21,059 nucleotides of DNA from Dipetalonema caudispina. Lineage: Eukaryota > Nematoda > Chromadorea > Rhabditida > Onchocercidae. Location of the stretch: NCBI GenBank assembly GCA_013365325.1, contig JABVXV010000617.1, positions 1 to 21,059 on the forward strand, in the 5' to 3' direction. The position numbers and the translations under genes are program-made. Position 1 is the stretch's first letter. Each line of letters begins with the position of its first letter. Shown here piece after piece: positions 12,701 to 20,489 of this stretch. Below the pieces are notes generated by a model that had not been told where the DNA came from, searched no databases, and saw only the letters and a program-made list of their open reading frames with translations.

Positions 12701-13225
12701 ATAAATATAAATCTTTGTTTATTTACTATAAAAAAATATATGGAAAATTGTGGGAAATAATAGCTGGAAGGCTTTTATTTTTTCAATGTTACTACTAATA
12801 ATTATCCAAATTTATGATTTAATTTTTTATTCTTTTAAAAAATTTTAAACTTTAAATATCTTTTGAAATTTCAACAATGTAATATATATTAAATTTTCAC
12901 AATTCATTCGATTATTTTAAAATATTTTTACCAACTTATTCTATTCATTTCTCACTTTCTTTTCATTCTCAAATGAAAGAAAAACAAAATTTACTCATTT
13001 TTTACTCCTCTATATTTTAGATTTTACTATGAGCGTCCTGGTGTTTTTACTGGAACTCAGTTGGTAGAACTTCAAAAGGTAACAATGGCTAGTATCATTT
13101 GTAATAATGGTGATCGTTTTGGTACCATTTCACGGGATGCTTTCTTGATACCGCAAGGACGTCTTACACAATGTTCAGCAATCCCACAAATTGATTTAAC
13201 GAAATGGCGAGAACAAGTCAGATGA
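6430..13225 (+). CDS. Animal haem peroxidase (myeloperoxidase/peroxinectin superfamily), 11 exons, 5' end missing
   Basis: Secreted haem enzyme that uses H2O2 to oxidise small substrates or tyrosines. In nematodes, members of this family cross-link cuticle or extracellular matrix. Exons: 6430-6611, 6696-6814, 7079-7122, 8001-8232, 9836-10040, 10445-10578, 10903-11146, 11391-11584, 11735-11907, 12499-12616, 13021-13225. All phases agree and give 616 residues (residue 1 split). Key sites, with myeloperoxidase numbering in brackets: distal Gln153 and His157 [91, 95] in GQFMSHD; calcium ligands Asp158, Thr225, Phe227, Asp229, Ser231; catalytic Arg286 [239] in GDIR; TREHNR at 301-306; Arg380 and proximal His383 [336] in YRFGH; Asn459 [421] in [18 protein letters not shown]. 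The haem ester residues Asp94 and Glu242 are replaced by Ser156 and Leu289. One sequon is at Asn399. The protein lacks its start and signal peptide: exon 6430 begins inside a codon and needs an upstream phase-1 donor. No ShKT domain is visible, so a specific MLT-7 or SKPO name is not justified. Confidence 0.96.
6696..6814 (+). CDS. Peroxidase exon b (start of catalytic domain)
   Basis: Acceptor TATATTTTAG, donor TTCAG|GTAATT. It encodes residues 62-100 plus part of Arg101, with the family hallmark [10 protein letters not shown] followed by GAAFRPYF. Several cysteines (67, 72 and 84) suggest disulphides in a secreted protein. Confidence 0.95.
7079..7122 (+). CDS. Peroxidase exon c (44-nt micro-exon)
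   Basis: Acceptor AATTTGCAG, donor GTTT|GTAAGC. It encodes [14 protein letters not shown], matching the conserved LPxxYDDxIS segment of the superfamily. It is too short for open-frame callers, and its phase fits both neighbours exactly. Confidence 0.93.
7123..8000 (+). other. Peroxidase intron (878 nt)
   Basis: AT-rich, with a pyrimidine-rich stretch at 7240-7385 and a short GAGAGAGAGAG run near 7890. I see no coding or RNA feature. Confidence 0.85.
8001..8232 (+). CDS. Peroxidase exon d (distal haem pocket)
   Basis: Acceptor TAATTTTTAG, donor GC|GTATAA at 8233, chosen because it alone restores phase into exon e. It encodes residues 117-192, including SARE, the distal-helix motif [10 protein letters not shown] (Gln153, His157, Asp158), and a Cys170/Cys173/Cys180 cluster. 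Ser156 stands where mammalian enzymes have the haem-ester Asp. The 100-codon frame on the opposite strand is its shadow. Confidence 0.94.
8233..9835 (+). other. Peroxidase intron (1603 nt), largest recognised
   Basis: AT-rich. A 61-codon frame at 8377 has a TTG or ATT-type start and no protein-like features. The last 400 nt hold the ATT-type microsatellite described separately. Confidence 0.88.
9448..9792. repeat. Interrupted (ATT)n microsatellite inside intron
   Basis: About 345 bases of ATT units mixed with ATC, GTT and GCT, including a (GTT)7-like block near 9748-9768. Several long open frames on both strands (poly-Ile, poly-Tyr, poly-Leu) result from it and are spurious. No AG dinucleotide occurs from 9429 to 9833, so the acceptor at 9835 is the first AG after the array. 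Confidence 0.95.
9836..10040 (+). CDS. Peroxidase exon e (calcium loop)
   Basis: Acceptor TACTTACAG after a long ATT-repeat intron, donor CAGATG|GTTAGT. It encodes residues 194-261: the Cys199 region, [18 protein letters not shown] and the calcium-binding loop TAFIDAS, then LYGSS. Confidence 0.96.
10041..10444 (+). other. Peroxidase intron (404 nt)
   Basis: GTTAGT donor, TTCATAG acceptor, AT-rich with nothing else visible. Confidence 0.9.
10445..10578 (+). CDS. Peroxidase exon f (catalytic arginine)
   Basis: Acceptor TTCATAG, donor AACAG|GTAATT. It encodes residues 262-305. The motif [12 protein letters not shown] carries catalytic Arg286, with Leu289 and Phe290 at the positions of the haem-linked Glu and Met of myeloperoxidase. 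TREHN follows. Confidence 0.96.
10579..10902 (+). other. Peroxidase intron (324 nt)
   Basis: GTAATT donor, GTTTCAG acceptor, T-rich with nothing else visible. The open frame starting at 10735 crosses the acceptor and is not a separate gene. Confidence 0.9.
10903..11146 (+). CDS. Peroxidase exon g (proximal haem ligand)
   Basis: Acceptor TCGTTTCAG, donor CTGCAG|GTTTGT. It encodes residues 307-387: [31 protein letters not shown], and the proximal-histidine motif AYRFGHGML (Arg380, His383). Confidence 0.97.
11391..11584 (+). CDS. Peroxidase exon h
   Basis: Acceptor AAATTTTAG, donor GGCAG|GTAAAG. It encodes residues 388-451, including the only N-glycosylation sequon seen (Asn-Ile-Thr at 399-401) and the GGIDPILRG segment conserved in the family. 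Confidence 0.96.
11735..11907 (+). CDS. Peroxidase exon i (proximal Asn and WRRFCGLP motif)
   Basis: The acceptor GATTATTAAG is weaker than the others but restores Ser452 and the frame. Donor GTAG|GTAAGT. It encodes [20 protein letters not shown] and then WRRFCGLP. Asn459 is the equivalent of the Asn that hydrogen-bonds the proximal His. Confidence 0.95.
11908..12498 (+). other. Peroxidase intron (591 nt)
   Basis: GTAAGT donor, ATCACAG acceptor. The last 80 bases stay open in the exon frame by chance. Nothing else seen. Confidence 0.88.
12499..12616 (+). CDS. Peroxidase exon j
   Basis: Acceptor TATCACAG, donor GACAG|GTAACA. It encodes residues 511-548, [20 protein letters not shown] and onward. 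Upstream sequence is open in the same frame from 12417, but the conserved protein requires the join [13 protein letters not shown], so 12417-12498 is intron. Confidence 0.95.
12617..13020 (+). other. Peroxidase intron (404 nt)
   Basis: GTAACA donor, ATATTTTAG acceptor, AT-rich with nothing else visible. Confidence 0.9.
13021..13225 (+). CDS. Peroxidase terminal exon k
   Basis: Acceptor CTATATTTTAG. It encodes residues 550-616 and the TGA stop at 13223-13225: [27 protein letters not shown], and a short tail ending KWREQVR. An internal AAG|GTAACA looks like a donor, but the reading-through sequence is conserved in the family, so it is not used. Confidence 0.96.
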
Positions 13226-13520
13226 ATTCAAATTACGAAAGTAGCAAAGAAAAAAAAAAATAATGAAGCAGGGATAGTAAACAAATGAAAATTTACTACA
13301 AAACAGAAATCTAATGGCTTATTAATTACTGTTTAATTCAATTTATTATATGCTTTTTTTTGTTCTTCAAATTTCCTGCTTCTTTTCTTGTTTGTTTATT
13401 TAATTTTACGATAATGATTGATTTTACTGGTAATAACACGAGGTAAATGTGAATTTGTGTTTTAAAAAAGTGCTGCTCTCACCCACTTCAATTATCTTTT
13501 ACGGGCAATTTGACAATTAA

Positions 13521-14039
13521 ATGAAACATATTGTGAGTGAACCAACAGGTAAGTTTACTTTCTAATAAAAGTATTGGAACTTTTTATAAGGCAATTCGTT
13601 TTTATTAATATACATATTATCTTTCTGATTTCATAAATGATGCTAACATAAAATTAAGCATAAGGATAAATAAAGAAATGATAAGGATGAATTTACTTGT
13701 GATAGTATGTAAAAATAAGGGAAAAAATTTTGGATGCAAATTTATGATTTCTAAAAAATATGTATTTAGTAGCATATAATAAGTATGAACAATTTGTATG
13801 TTTTAAAATTATACTGGAAAAGGGAAAAAGTAGAGTGAAATTAATAAAATTACCATTGAATTTTCGCAAATTTCTCCTGTAATAGTTTTAAAAATTTCGT
13901 TTGAGAGAAATTTTTTAAATAGTCTTTAAAAATTGACTCAAATTATTTTAAGTTTTTAAGATTAATATAAACCATTAATCACCTTTTTTTTGCAGAGACT
14001 TCAGATGAAACTTTTATTCAACAGTATTTTGATTTATGA
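13521..14039 (+). CDS. Possible spliced 23-codon ORF or 3'-UTR intron downstream of the peroxidase
   Basis: A consensus donor CAACAG|GTAAGT (intron from 13549) and an acceptor TTTTTTTGCAG (ending 13995) join two short open pieces. ATG at 13521 gives MKHIVSEPT, then Glu across the junction, then TSDETFIQQYFDL and TGA at 14037-14039. The codon just before the ATG is TAA, so it is not an in-frame extension of the peroxidase. The splice sites are stronger than several real ones in this window. It may be a 3'-UTR intron of a longer peroxidase mRNA, a tiny independent gene, or chance. An AATAAA at 14359-14364 would serve a longer transcript. Confidence 0.22.
13564..13569 (+). terminator. Candidate poly(A) signal AATAAA for the peroxidase
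   Basis: First exact AATAAA after the stop, about 340 nt downstream. A variant ATTAAA lies at 13516-13521. It sits 15 nt inside a possible 3' intron that starts at 13549, so its use and splicing of that intron would exclude each other. Confidence 0.45.
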
Positions 14040-16196
14040 AAATTTTAAAGAGCTTAACTAACACATTCTTCCTACATCATCTTTTATGCTGTTATCATAA
14101 TTGATTATTTATTTTCTTGAATTTATCATTAAAAATTCAGTGGGTTATTATTCTTCAGTGAGAAGAATTGTATAATGATTATTACTAACCTACTTCCAAT
14201 TCTAATTTAATTTAATTTTTAGTTTAATTAATTTTCCGTTGTAAAATGCTTAATAAGTAAACTGAAAAGAAGATATTGCATGGGTTACCGCTATGATTGA
14301 AATTCAATGATATGTTATCCATTATTCGGAAATTCCTTTTAGTGATCATTGGAAATGCAATAAATTCAATTGGATAAATAGCATTTAGTTTTTCGATTAG
14401 CGTTATTTCCTTCCAGCATATTATGTTATATTTTAAGTGGAATGAGTGAATTATGTCAAATAAAAATTAATTAGAATTTATGTGCACTAATTAACGAATA
14501 TTTTAAAGCTGTTCATTATGGAAAAATAGTAATTTTGGAATATTTGCACTTTCTTTCTTTTGATTTTTTCCATAAGCATATTACTATTTTATAATTATAA
14601 ATTTTGTACAATTTGTGACAGCGTATAAATTCGGGCAAATTATGTTGATACTCATTCATTGTACTATTTCATTTTTCTTTTATTTGAACCTTTCTGCTCA
14701 TTAGTTGAAATTTCAAAGATCAAAAATTATAATTTTTCTTATTATTCTTCACTTTTCACAAATAGCTAAAGCTACACAAATTTCAACATTTCGAAGTCTT
14801 TCGGTTAGAATTATCTTTTCAATCTGTAAAGTTAGCACTTTTTTCTCTTTCCTCAAAAATTTTAATATATTATTTGAAAAAATATAAGATTGTATGTTTT
14901 CAAAATTAGTAATGAAATCTCATAATACTAAGTTGAAATTTTTAATAAAAAAAATACCTAGTCTTTTCTACCTAATCAAATTTCACAGTTTCAATCTAAC
15001 AAAAATGATCACTTATTCTTTTCTCGATTATAAATCAAAGTTAGCAGAAACTTTGCCAATCAGCTAAAATTAAATAGTTAAAAAGTATTAAAGAAAAGTT
15101 TCAATGAACTAATGAATCTGACGTGAATTGATTGCCTTAACAGAGTTGTAACACTAAAAGACTTATATTTTATCACTGCATTTGCATTTTTGGTATCACA
15201 TCGGATAATATTCAGATATTTTAGCAATAAATCGAAAATCATTGCATTTAATTTATATTTTTTATCAAAAATTATTTGTATAATTCATCGATGAATTTTG
15301 AAATAAAAGTAATATTTCTTAATTTCTTTTGCATAGAACTTTGCATCTGATTTGAATATCGTTCATATTAATTTCCGATTTGATTGATGTATTACATACA
15401 TATGTATGCGTATTCGTATGGTGTTTACTATATATGACTAAAATGTGAATTTCATCTTTTGTCCATCTTTTACCAATATTTTTTTTATTCGTATATTTTG
15501 TTGATTAAAAAATATGCAATTTAAAATTGTTCGCTGCTCATAATACATCAAAAAAAAAATTATAGGTGAAGTTAGTAATTAGTAAAATGCTAATTAAATT
15601 AGCATAATTCGAATGTTTGGTGCATATATATGTGTGAATGCTTTTATACAATTTATTGTCATATTGTATATTAGTGTCACTATTAGGCATAAATCAGATA
15701 ATTCGATTGAAAGATGAAGAAAATGGAAGTTCAAAATTTTTAAAAAAGGGATAAAATTCAAAAGAGAAGTTTGAAAAAGGGAAAATAAAATGACGAAAAT
15801 TTGAGCAAAATTATAACGCAAACTTTGATGAGTAAATAAAAAATATTTGTTGTACATATATTAGTTGTTCATTTTTTCCTTTGATAATAAAATTAAAAAA
15901 TATGAAAAAAAAATTATTGAAAAGATAGAAAAAAAAAGTAAGGTGACAACAAATTTAAAATGACACGAATTATATAGTTATATGTTAGGTTATATTTCAA
16001 TATTTCAAAGCTTTATATTTTTTTAATAAACTTATATTTTTTTAAATATTTCAATATAAGATTACATAATTTAAATATAAAATAAGCACATGAATGTTAA
16101 TGTTATATTAGAACAGTTTCTTTTTTTTTTTTGGTATTTTAATTTAAACTTAAATATATGATAATCAGTTGAATTACCATTTGTTGACAATCCAGT

Positions 16197-16300
16197 AAAA
16201 ATTAAGTGATCTCATAGGCACTGCGTGATCCAGACAAAATTACGTGATGTAGTTAGAATTGTATGATCTAATGAAAATTACATGAACTAATCGATGATTA
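16197..16300. repeat. Degenerate tandem repeat, about 5 copies of a 17-21-base unit
   Basis: Successive units resemble AAAATTACGTGATCTAATG: AAAATTAAGTGATCTC, then GCGTGATCCAGAC, AAAATTACGTGATG, TGTATGATCTAATG, and AAAATTACATGAACTAAT. Copies vary by several bases, so this is an old or weakly maintained minisatellite. Confidence 0.6.
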
Positions 16301-16387
16301 TAAATTAAATGATGGAAGAAATAAAATTTGTCATAATTTGAATAATATAACTGAGAAATAAAAACGATTAATTATAAGTGGAATTAT

Positions 16388-16411
16388 AAGTGCTTGAATA
16401 ATTATTAGAAA
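16388..16411 (+). repeat. Direct repeat, copy 1
   Basis: The block AAGTGCTTGAAT followed by AATTATTAGAAA recurs at 16497-16521 with one inserted T. The two copies are about 110 bases apart. Confidence 0.7.
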
Positions 16412-16496
16412 AGATAACTGAAATGAATTTGATTACTAAAATAATTGAAAAAGTAAATTTTTGCTTCCTCTCTCAAAGCTATCAATGGCTCAAAAC

Positions 16497-16521
16497 AAGT
16501 GCTTGAATTAATTATTAGAAA
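16497..16521 (+). repeat. Direct repeat, copy 2
   Basis: Same block as 16388-16411 with one extra T in the middle. No terminal inverted repeats or open frame lie between the copies, so nothing marks them as transposon ends. Confidence 0.7.
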
Positions 16522-16907
16522 CATATTTATTTCATTTTATTTTCTCTAAGTCTTTGTTATTTTATGATTCGATTATTTGAGTAATATCATGCTATAAGTA
16601 TTCAAATAATTCGAATAAATTCCTCATTACCGAATTTAGTAGTTAGCTGTATTTTCCCGACATTCGATTTGACTCTTTCAGTTTATTTCTTAATTTCATG
16701 ATAAGAATAAACGAGAACAATATGAGAAAATGGCGATAAAGATAGTATTAATGATTTACCAATTCAAATGTTGAAATAATAGTTTCATAATAGTAAATTG
16801 TAAAAATGTGATCGGAAAAGATAATTTAGACTTTCAATTCAGATTTTACAAAATCTTTAGCATATAATTTCGTCTTCCTGAATACTAAAGAAATAATAAT
16901 ATATCAG

Positions 16908-17206
16908 CTTTAAAGATTTTTTGAAACATTATCCGAAGGATGATATAGTTCCGAGATTACTTGATGAGTTGTGCAAATGTTATTTGATTTTAGTGCCTCA
17001 TTTATTTTCTATGCTAATTGCGATCACATCACTCCAATTTATCGATCCAACTCTTTTATCAAATAAAATTTTGAAGTTTTATTTCATTTCAGTTCTTATT
17101 TTGCATCTTTTTCAAAGGATTTACGTTTCACATGCGCCTATAGAATTTCATTTTATACAATTCATAATTATCGTTCATTCATTTAAGTTTAACAGTATGC
17201 TAAATT
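16908..17206 (+). CDS. Orphan coding-like island, unrecognised, low confidence
   Basis: After an acceptor-like ATATCAG at 16901-16907 the + frame reads FKDFLKHYPKDDIVPRLL and then DELCKCY. This is charged and helical-looking, unlike the Phe/Ile/Leu-rich noise around it. It then runs into hydrophobic noise until a stop codon just past 17206. A GTTATT site near 16979 could end such an exon. There is no ATG and I do not recognise the sequence. It could be a chance frame, an old exon relic, or an exon of an unseen gene. Confidence 0.15.
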
Positions 17207-18564
17207 AAATTGTATACCTATTTCTCGAAAAAAAGAACTGAGCAAAAATTATAATATGCAAGTTATTAGACTGCTTTATTTAATCCACTTCACAAATTGT
17301 CGTCATGAGGAAAGTTTTTATTACACTTATTTACTATTGTACTTATTTACTTATTTACTTGAGTTAGTTTATTGTATTTTTTAGTTTAACAAACTAAACA
17401 AGAAGTGAGTGAAATAAACTGTTGTTTTTCCTGTTTTTTCACTTTTATTATCACATTTGAGCAATAATAACAAAAATCAATTTAAATTTGGTATGCAAAT
17501 AGATAAGTATACTAAATCAATTTTACACGGTATATTTTATCTTTGTCTATTTTATTAAAATTTTTTATGCAGTTATTTTCTTCTTGCAAATTATATTTTT
17601 GGAAAAAATAATTGTGTCAGCTATCATTCAAAGCCTAAAATTAATAGTAGAAATACTTGGAATTTTTGAAATAGTTGAAAATTTCATTGTATATTTTATA
17701 TCTCCTTTATGATAATAATAGCTATACAAAAATCCAAATTGACCTATAACATTTCTTTGTTTCTTTGGCATTATTGGAGTTCTTTTAGATCCCGTAATGA
17801 TTCATCCATCAAAAATATAGCTATTTGTTAATTTTTTCCCCCTCTCTTTTTTTCATGAAATTGAAAATGAGATTGCAATGACTCACTCAACTTAATTTGA
17901 TTCGTTATTTTTGCTTAATTTCTTATTCTAAAAATATTAATTTCATGAAACGAAGTGAAAAAAAAAAAAACAAAATTATATGCTCTATTCACACAAAATG
18001 TTTGTATCACTGCAAATAAATTAGTCATTTCGGATTTTATGAATCACTAATTGAAATAAAATTTTTGATGAAAGTAATCGATAGGTTGAGATAATTCCTT
18101 CACTCTAAGTAAATGTTAGAATAAAACTTAACATTAATACAATACCAGCATGAGAAATGATGCTACTTATTTTGCATAAAATATTTTAAAATGATTTCTA
18201 AATAATATGAAAAAGTCATGAAACAGAAATGATGTTTTATTTTTTTGATTTGACGAATACTTTCATCTAATTGCTGTTTTTATTTGCACTTTTTGCATAT
18301 ATTTTCAGTAAACAGCAATGATAATAACAATGATGATGATAACAGTGAATAGCTGATGTTAATGATGACAATAGGTTACTGGTAATGATAACAGTATGTT
18401 AGTGAATAAAAGTACCATTTGCGAATTAGTTTTTTCACCTTTTTATCTTAATCAATATAATGATGAGTAATATTAATAGAAGAGTAACCACTGAGAAATA
18501 AGCACATCGATATGCAAATTGTGCTGATTATCAGTTTGCATACAACCTTTTTTTCCTTCATTTT

Positions 18565-18570
18565 TTTATT
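18565..18570 (-). terminator. Candidate poly(A) signal AATAAA for the INCENP gene
   Basis: TTTATT on the + strand, AATAAA on the transcript strand, about 130 nt after the TGA stop. That distance is usual for a nematode 3' UTR. Confidence 0.55.
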
Positions 18571-18697
18571 AAAATTCAAAAAAAAGGAAGTAATCTTGAT
18601 ATAGAGTTCAATTCATTTGCAAATATTACTTTACTTATTTTTGTCATCATGCAGAATACTTCATTTACTATGTACTTTATCAAATTACAGAGAGTAA

Positions 18698-18981
18698 TCA
18701 GAAGTACGTAATGTAAGAAACGGGTTTCTTCACTCGTTGAGATCGTCGAATATTACACTCTTGTTTTTCGGTTTGTTGAAAAGTAAGATGATAGGTGCTA
18801 TGACCCACACGTGGATTCCAAATGGGTGATTCCCACATATCTGATGAACTACGTGGTGCTGATCGTACTTTATTACCGAACATTTTTTGCGTGTCCGGTG
18901 GATGAATCTTACCAAATAAAGCATCGATATCAGTGAGAGACCATATCCGTTGTTTCTCAAGAATCTGTTGTACATTCTCTT
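18698..18981 (-). CDS. icp-1: INCENP terminal exon D (IN-box end and phospho-motif)
   Basis: Acceptor CATTTGAAG (chosen by phase), stop TGA at 18698-18700. It encodes ENVQQILEKQRIWSL, DIDALFGKIHPPD, FGNKVRSAPRSSSDMWESP, then a tail RRSQRVKKPVSYITYF. This aligns along its length with the vertebrate INCENP C-terminus, including the LFG and W-x-SP anchors. The 85-codon frame at 18730-18987 is a shadow. Confidence 0.88.
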
Positions 18982-20487
18982 CTTCAAATGTATTGGTTTA
19001 TCGAAATAAAAGCCAGTGATTCAATATTTTTAGAGGGATGAAAAATCGGAATATTATTGAACTATCAAACTTATTCATAAGACATTTAAAATTAATTACT
19101 TTCTAATAATCATTTCCTATGATGCGATACTTTGCTTTTTTTATGCCTTAAATTATTCTTAATGACTGAATGAATGATATATATTCTACGGTGGCATAAT
19201 TGTCAAATGTTTCGATCTGTTATCTGTTTCTCATTTTGTAAATAGATCACCTTTAGCCCAGGATGGGATTTTTTTGCATGGCTTTTCATTGGAATTAGTT
19301 CGATCACCGGAATGTAGGTCGTACATTCCGTAATCTGTTTCCTCGTCTTCAGTTTTCTCCATAGCACTCGCTGAATGACGTAATCTAGAATGAAAAGCCT
19401 CAAAACACATTGATACTACTCACTTTTCAGATCTTCCAGGATTTCATAGAAGTTATTGAAAGGTAATCTTTTACAAATTTCATTTTCATGCTTCTCCATC
19501 TTACTTCAAGAAGAAAATCTGCATAGATGTTTGATTTACTTACGTAGCTTTGACGTTTTCTGTTACGATTTTAGGAAAATCCAGCGGTAATTCATTTACC
19601 GTTTGTATTTTTTCTCTGTAATAATTGTACTAGAAAAATGTATAAATTGTATGAATGGTTGCATTGTCAAGTAAAATTACTTCTAGCCTTTAATTGTAAA
19701 CGAACTTTGCAATTGAATTTACTGAATTGATTATTGGCCTGGCATATTCCTGTCCTTCTAACTTGTCTAACGTTTTTCGGCTTGGAAATCTTGTACTTGT
19801 CACTTTACCACGTTTCTCTCCTGCACCCTTAACGACATCACTATCTGCATGCACAGCTGTCCAATTTGATTGACTTGAGGATGACTTCAGGTCCATTGAC
19901 ATTGAATGCAAATCATCATCAGTTCGATCATATTTTAGATCACGAGTTAAATAAGTTGATCGTTTTATGACACTTTCATGCATCATGCTATCGCTATGAA
20001 CTTTGGGCACTTCATCTCCATGAATCATGTACGTCGATCTTTTATTAACATCAATATTTCTATCACCCGGACGGGTAAGTTCCAGAATTGATGCTGTGTT
20101 GATAGATGTCAAACTCATTGATAATGAATTATCAGCCTTAAGAATATTGGCATCATCATTTCGTTTCGAAGAATTTTTTGAAACGATCAGTTGAGATGTA
20201 TCAAGTGATTTTGGTATTTCTACAAGTTCAGTATCTGCATGATTCTGCTCCATATAATTGTTAGAACTGTGAGCTGCAGTTAGTTTCTGTAGCGAATCTT
20301 CCATTTTTGATGCATTGTAATCAAATTTAAGCGGAAATGTTGCTTCCATGTTTGATTGTTCGGAAATAGCAGTTTCAAGTTCAGATAATATCGCTTTTTC
20401 TAGGTCAAATTTGGTAAAAGCAACTTGATTAGTACCAGTTTCTAACAGGATTTCTGAGTGATTCATTGTATCATCAGGAAATACTTC
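18698..20487 (-). CDS. icp-1: INCENP homologue (chromosomal passenger complex scaffold), N-terminus probably missing
   Basis: INCENP tethers and activates Aurora B and carries it to centromeres and the spindle midzone together with Survivin and Borealin. Minimal exon model, 5' to 3' on the - strand: 20487-19723 (or 19702), 19629-19544, 19384-19251, 18981-18698. All phases join and give about 422 residues. The C-terminus carries an IN-box: IPSWAKEENVQQILE (323-337), then LTDIDALFGKIHPPD (344-358). It is followed by RSSSDMWESPIW (372-383), aligning with the TSS-x-x-W-x-SP element that Aurora B phosphorylates. Upstream is a Ser/Thr-rich, probably disordered region with two KRSTY motifs. I see no long helix-forming Glu/Lys/Arg segment in this part. 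An acceptor at 20488 may join upstream exons outside the window or receive a spliced leader 21 nt before the ATG at 20466. The gene symbol follows the C. elegans orthologue by inference. Confidence 0.82.
19251..19384 (-). CDS. icp-1: INCENP exon C (start of IN-box)
   Basis: Acceptor TCATTCTAG, donor AAAG|GTGATC. It encodes LRHSASAMEKTEDEETDY and onward to CKKIPSWAK. The last motif is the first half of the IN-box (IPxWA in vertebrates). Another frame of the same exon is open for 66 codons but carries no such motif. Confidence 0.85.
19544..19629 (-). CDS. icp-1: INCENP exon B
   Basis: Acceptor TTTTTCTAG, donor AC|GTAAGT. It encodes YNYYREKIQTVNELPLDF and then PKIVTENVKA (28 codons plus two bases). 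It is too short for open-frame callers but flanked by strong splice sites, and its phase is compatible with exon A and exon C. Confidence 0.8.
19723..20487 (-). CDS. icp-1: INCENP exon A (Ser/Thr-rich region)
   Basis: Acceptor GCAATTTTAG, then EVFPDDT and the ATG at 20466. It has 255 codons to the preferred donor TCA|GTAAAT, or 262 to TTC|GTTTAC at 19701; both are phase 0. The exon is rich in Ser, Asp, Lys and Met with amphipathic helix near the start (FTKFDLEKAILSELETAI). KRSTY occurs at 20029-20043 and 19951-19965. No similarity to the human INCENP N-terminal Survivin/Borealin-binding helix is evident. Confidence 0.85.
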
Positions 20488-20489
20488 CT

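Larger units (their letters stand above)
13226..18564. other. Convergent intergenic spacer, mostly AT-rich
   Basis: About 5.3 kb between the 3' ends of two convergent genes. Open frames at 14705 (+), 15594 (-) and others have non-ATG starts or Phe/Ile/Leu-rich composition and no recognisable domain. Contents worth listing separately: a possible 3' intron, degenerate repeats at 16197-16300, a direct repeat at 16388/16497 and a coding-like island at 16908. Confidence 0.65.

Noticed and set aside
14705..14887. Hydrophobic + strand frame resembling a signal peptide
   Set aside because: TTG start, AT-rich Phe/Ile/Leu composition throughout and no downstream exon.
18730..18987. 85-codon - strand frame over INCENP exon D
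   Set aside because: Shadow frame; the IN-box and W-x-SP motif are in another frame of the same strand.
19203..19403. 66-codon - strand frame over INCENP exon C
   Set aside because: It is offset from the frame that carries IPSWAK, and its continuation does not fit exon D.
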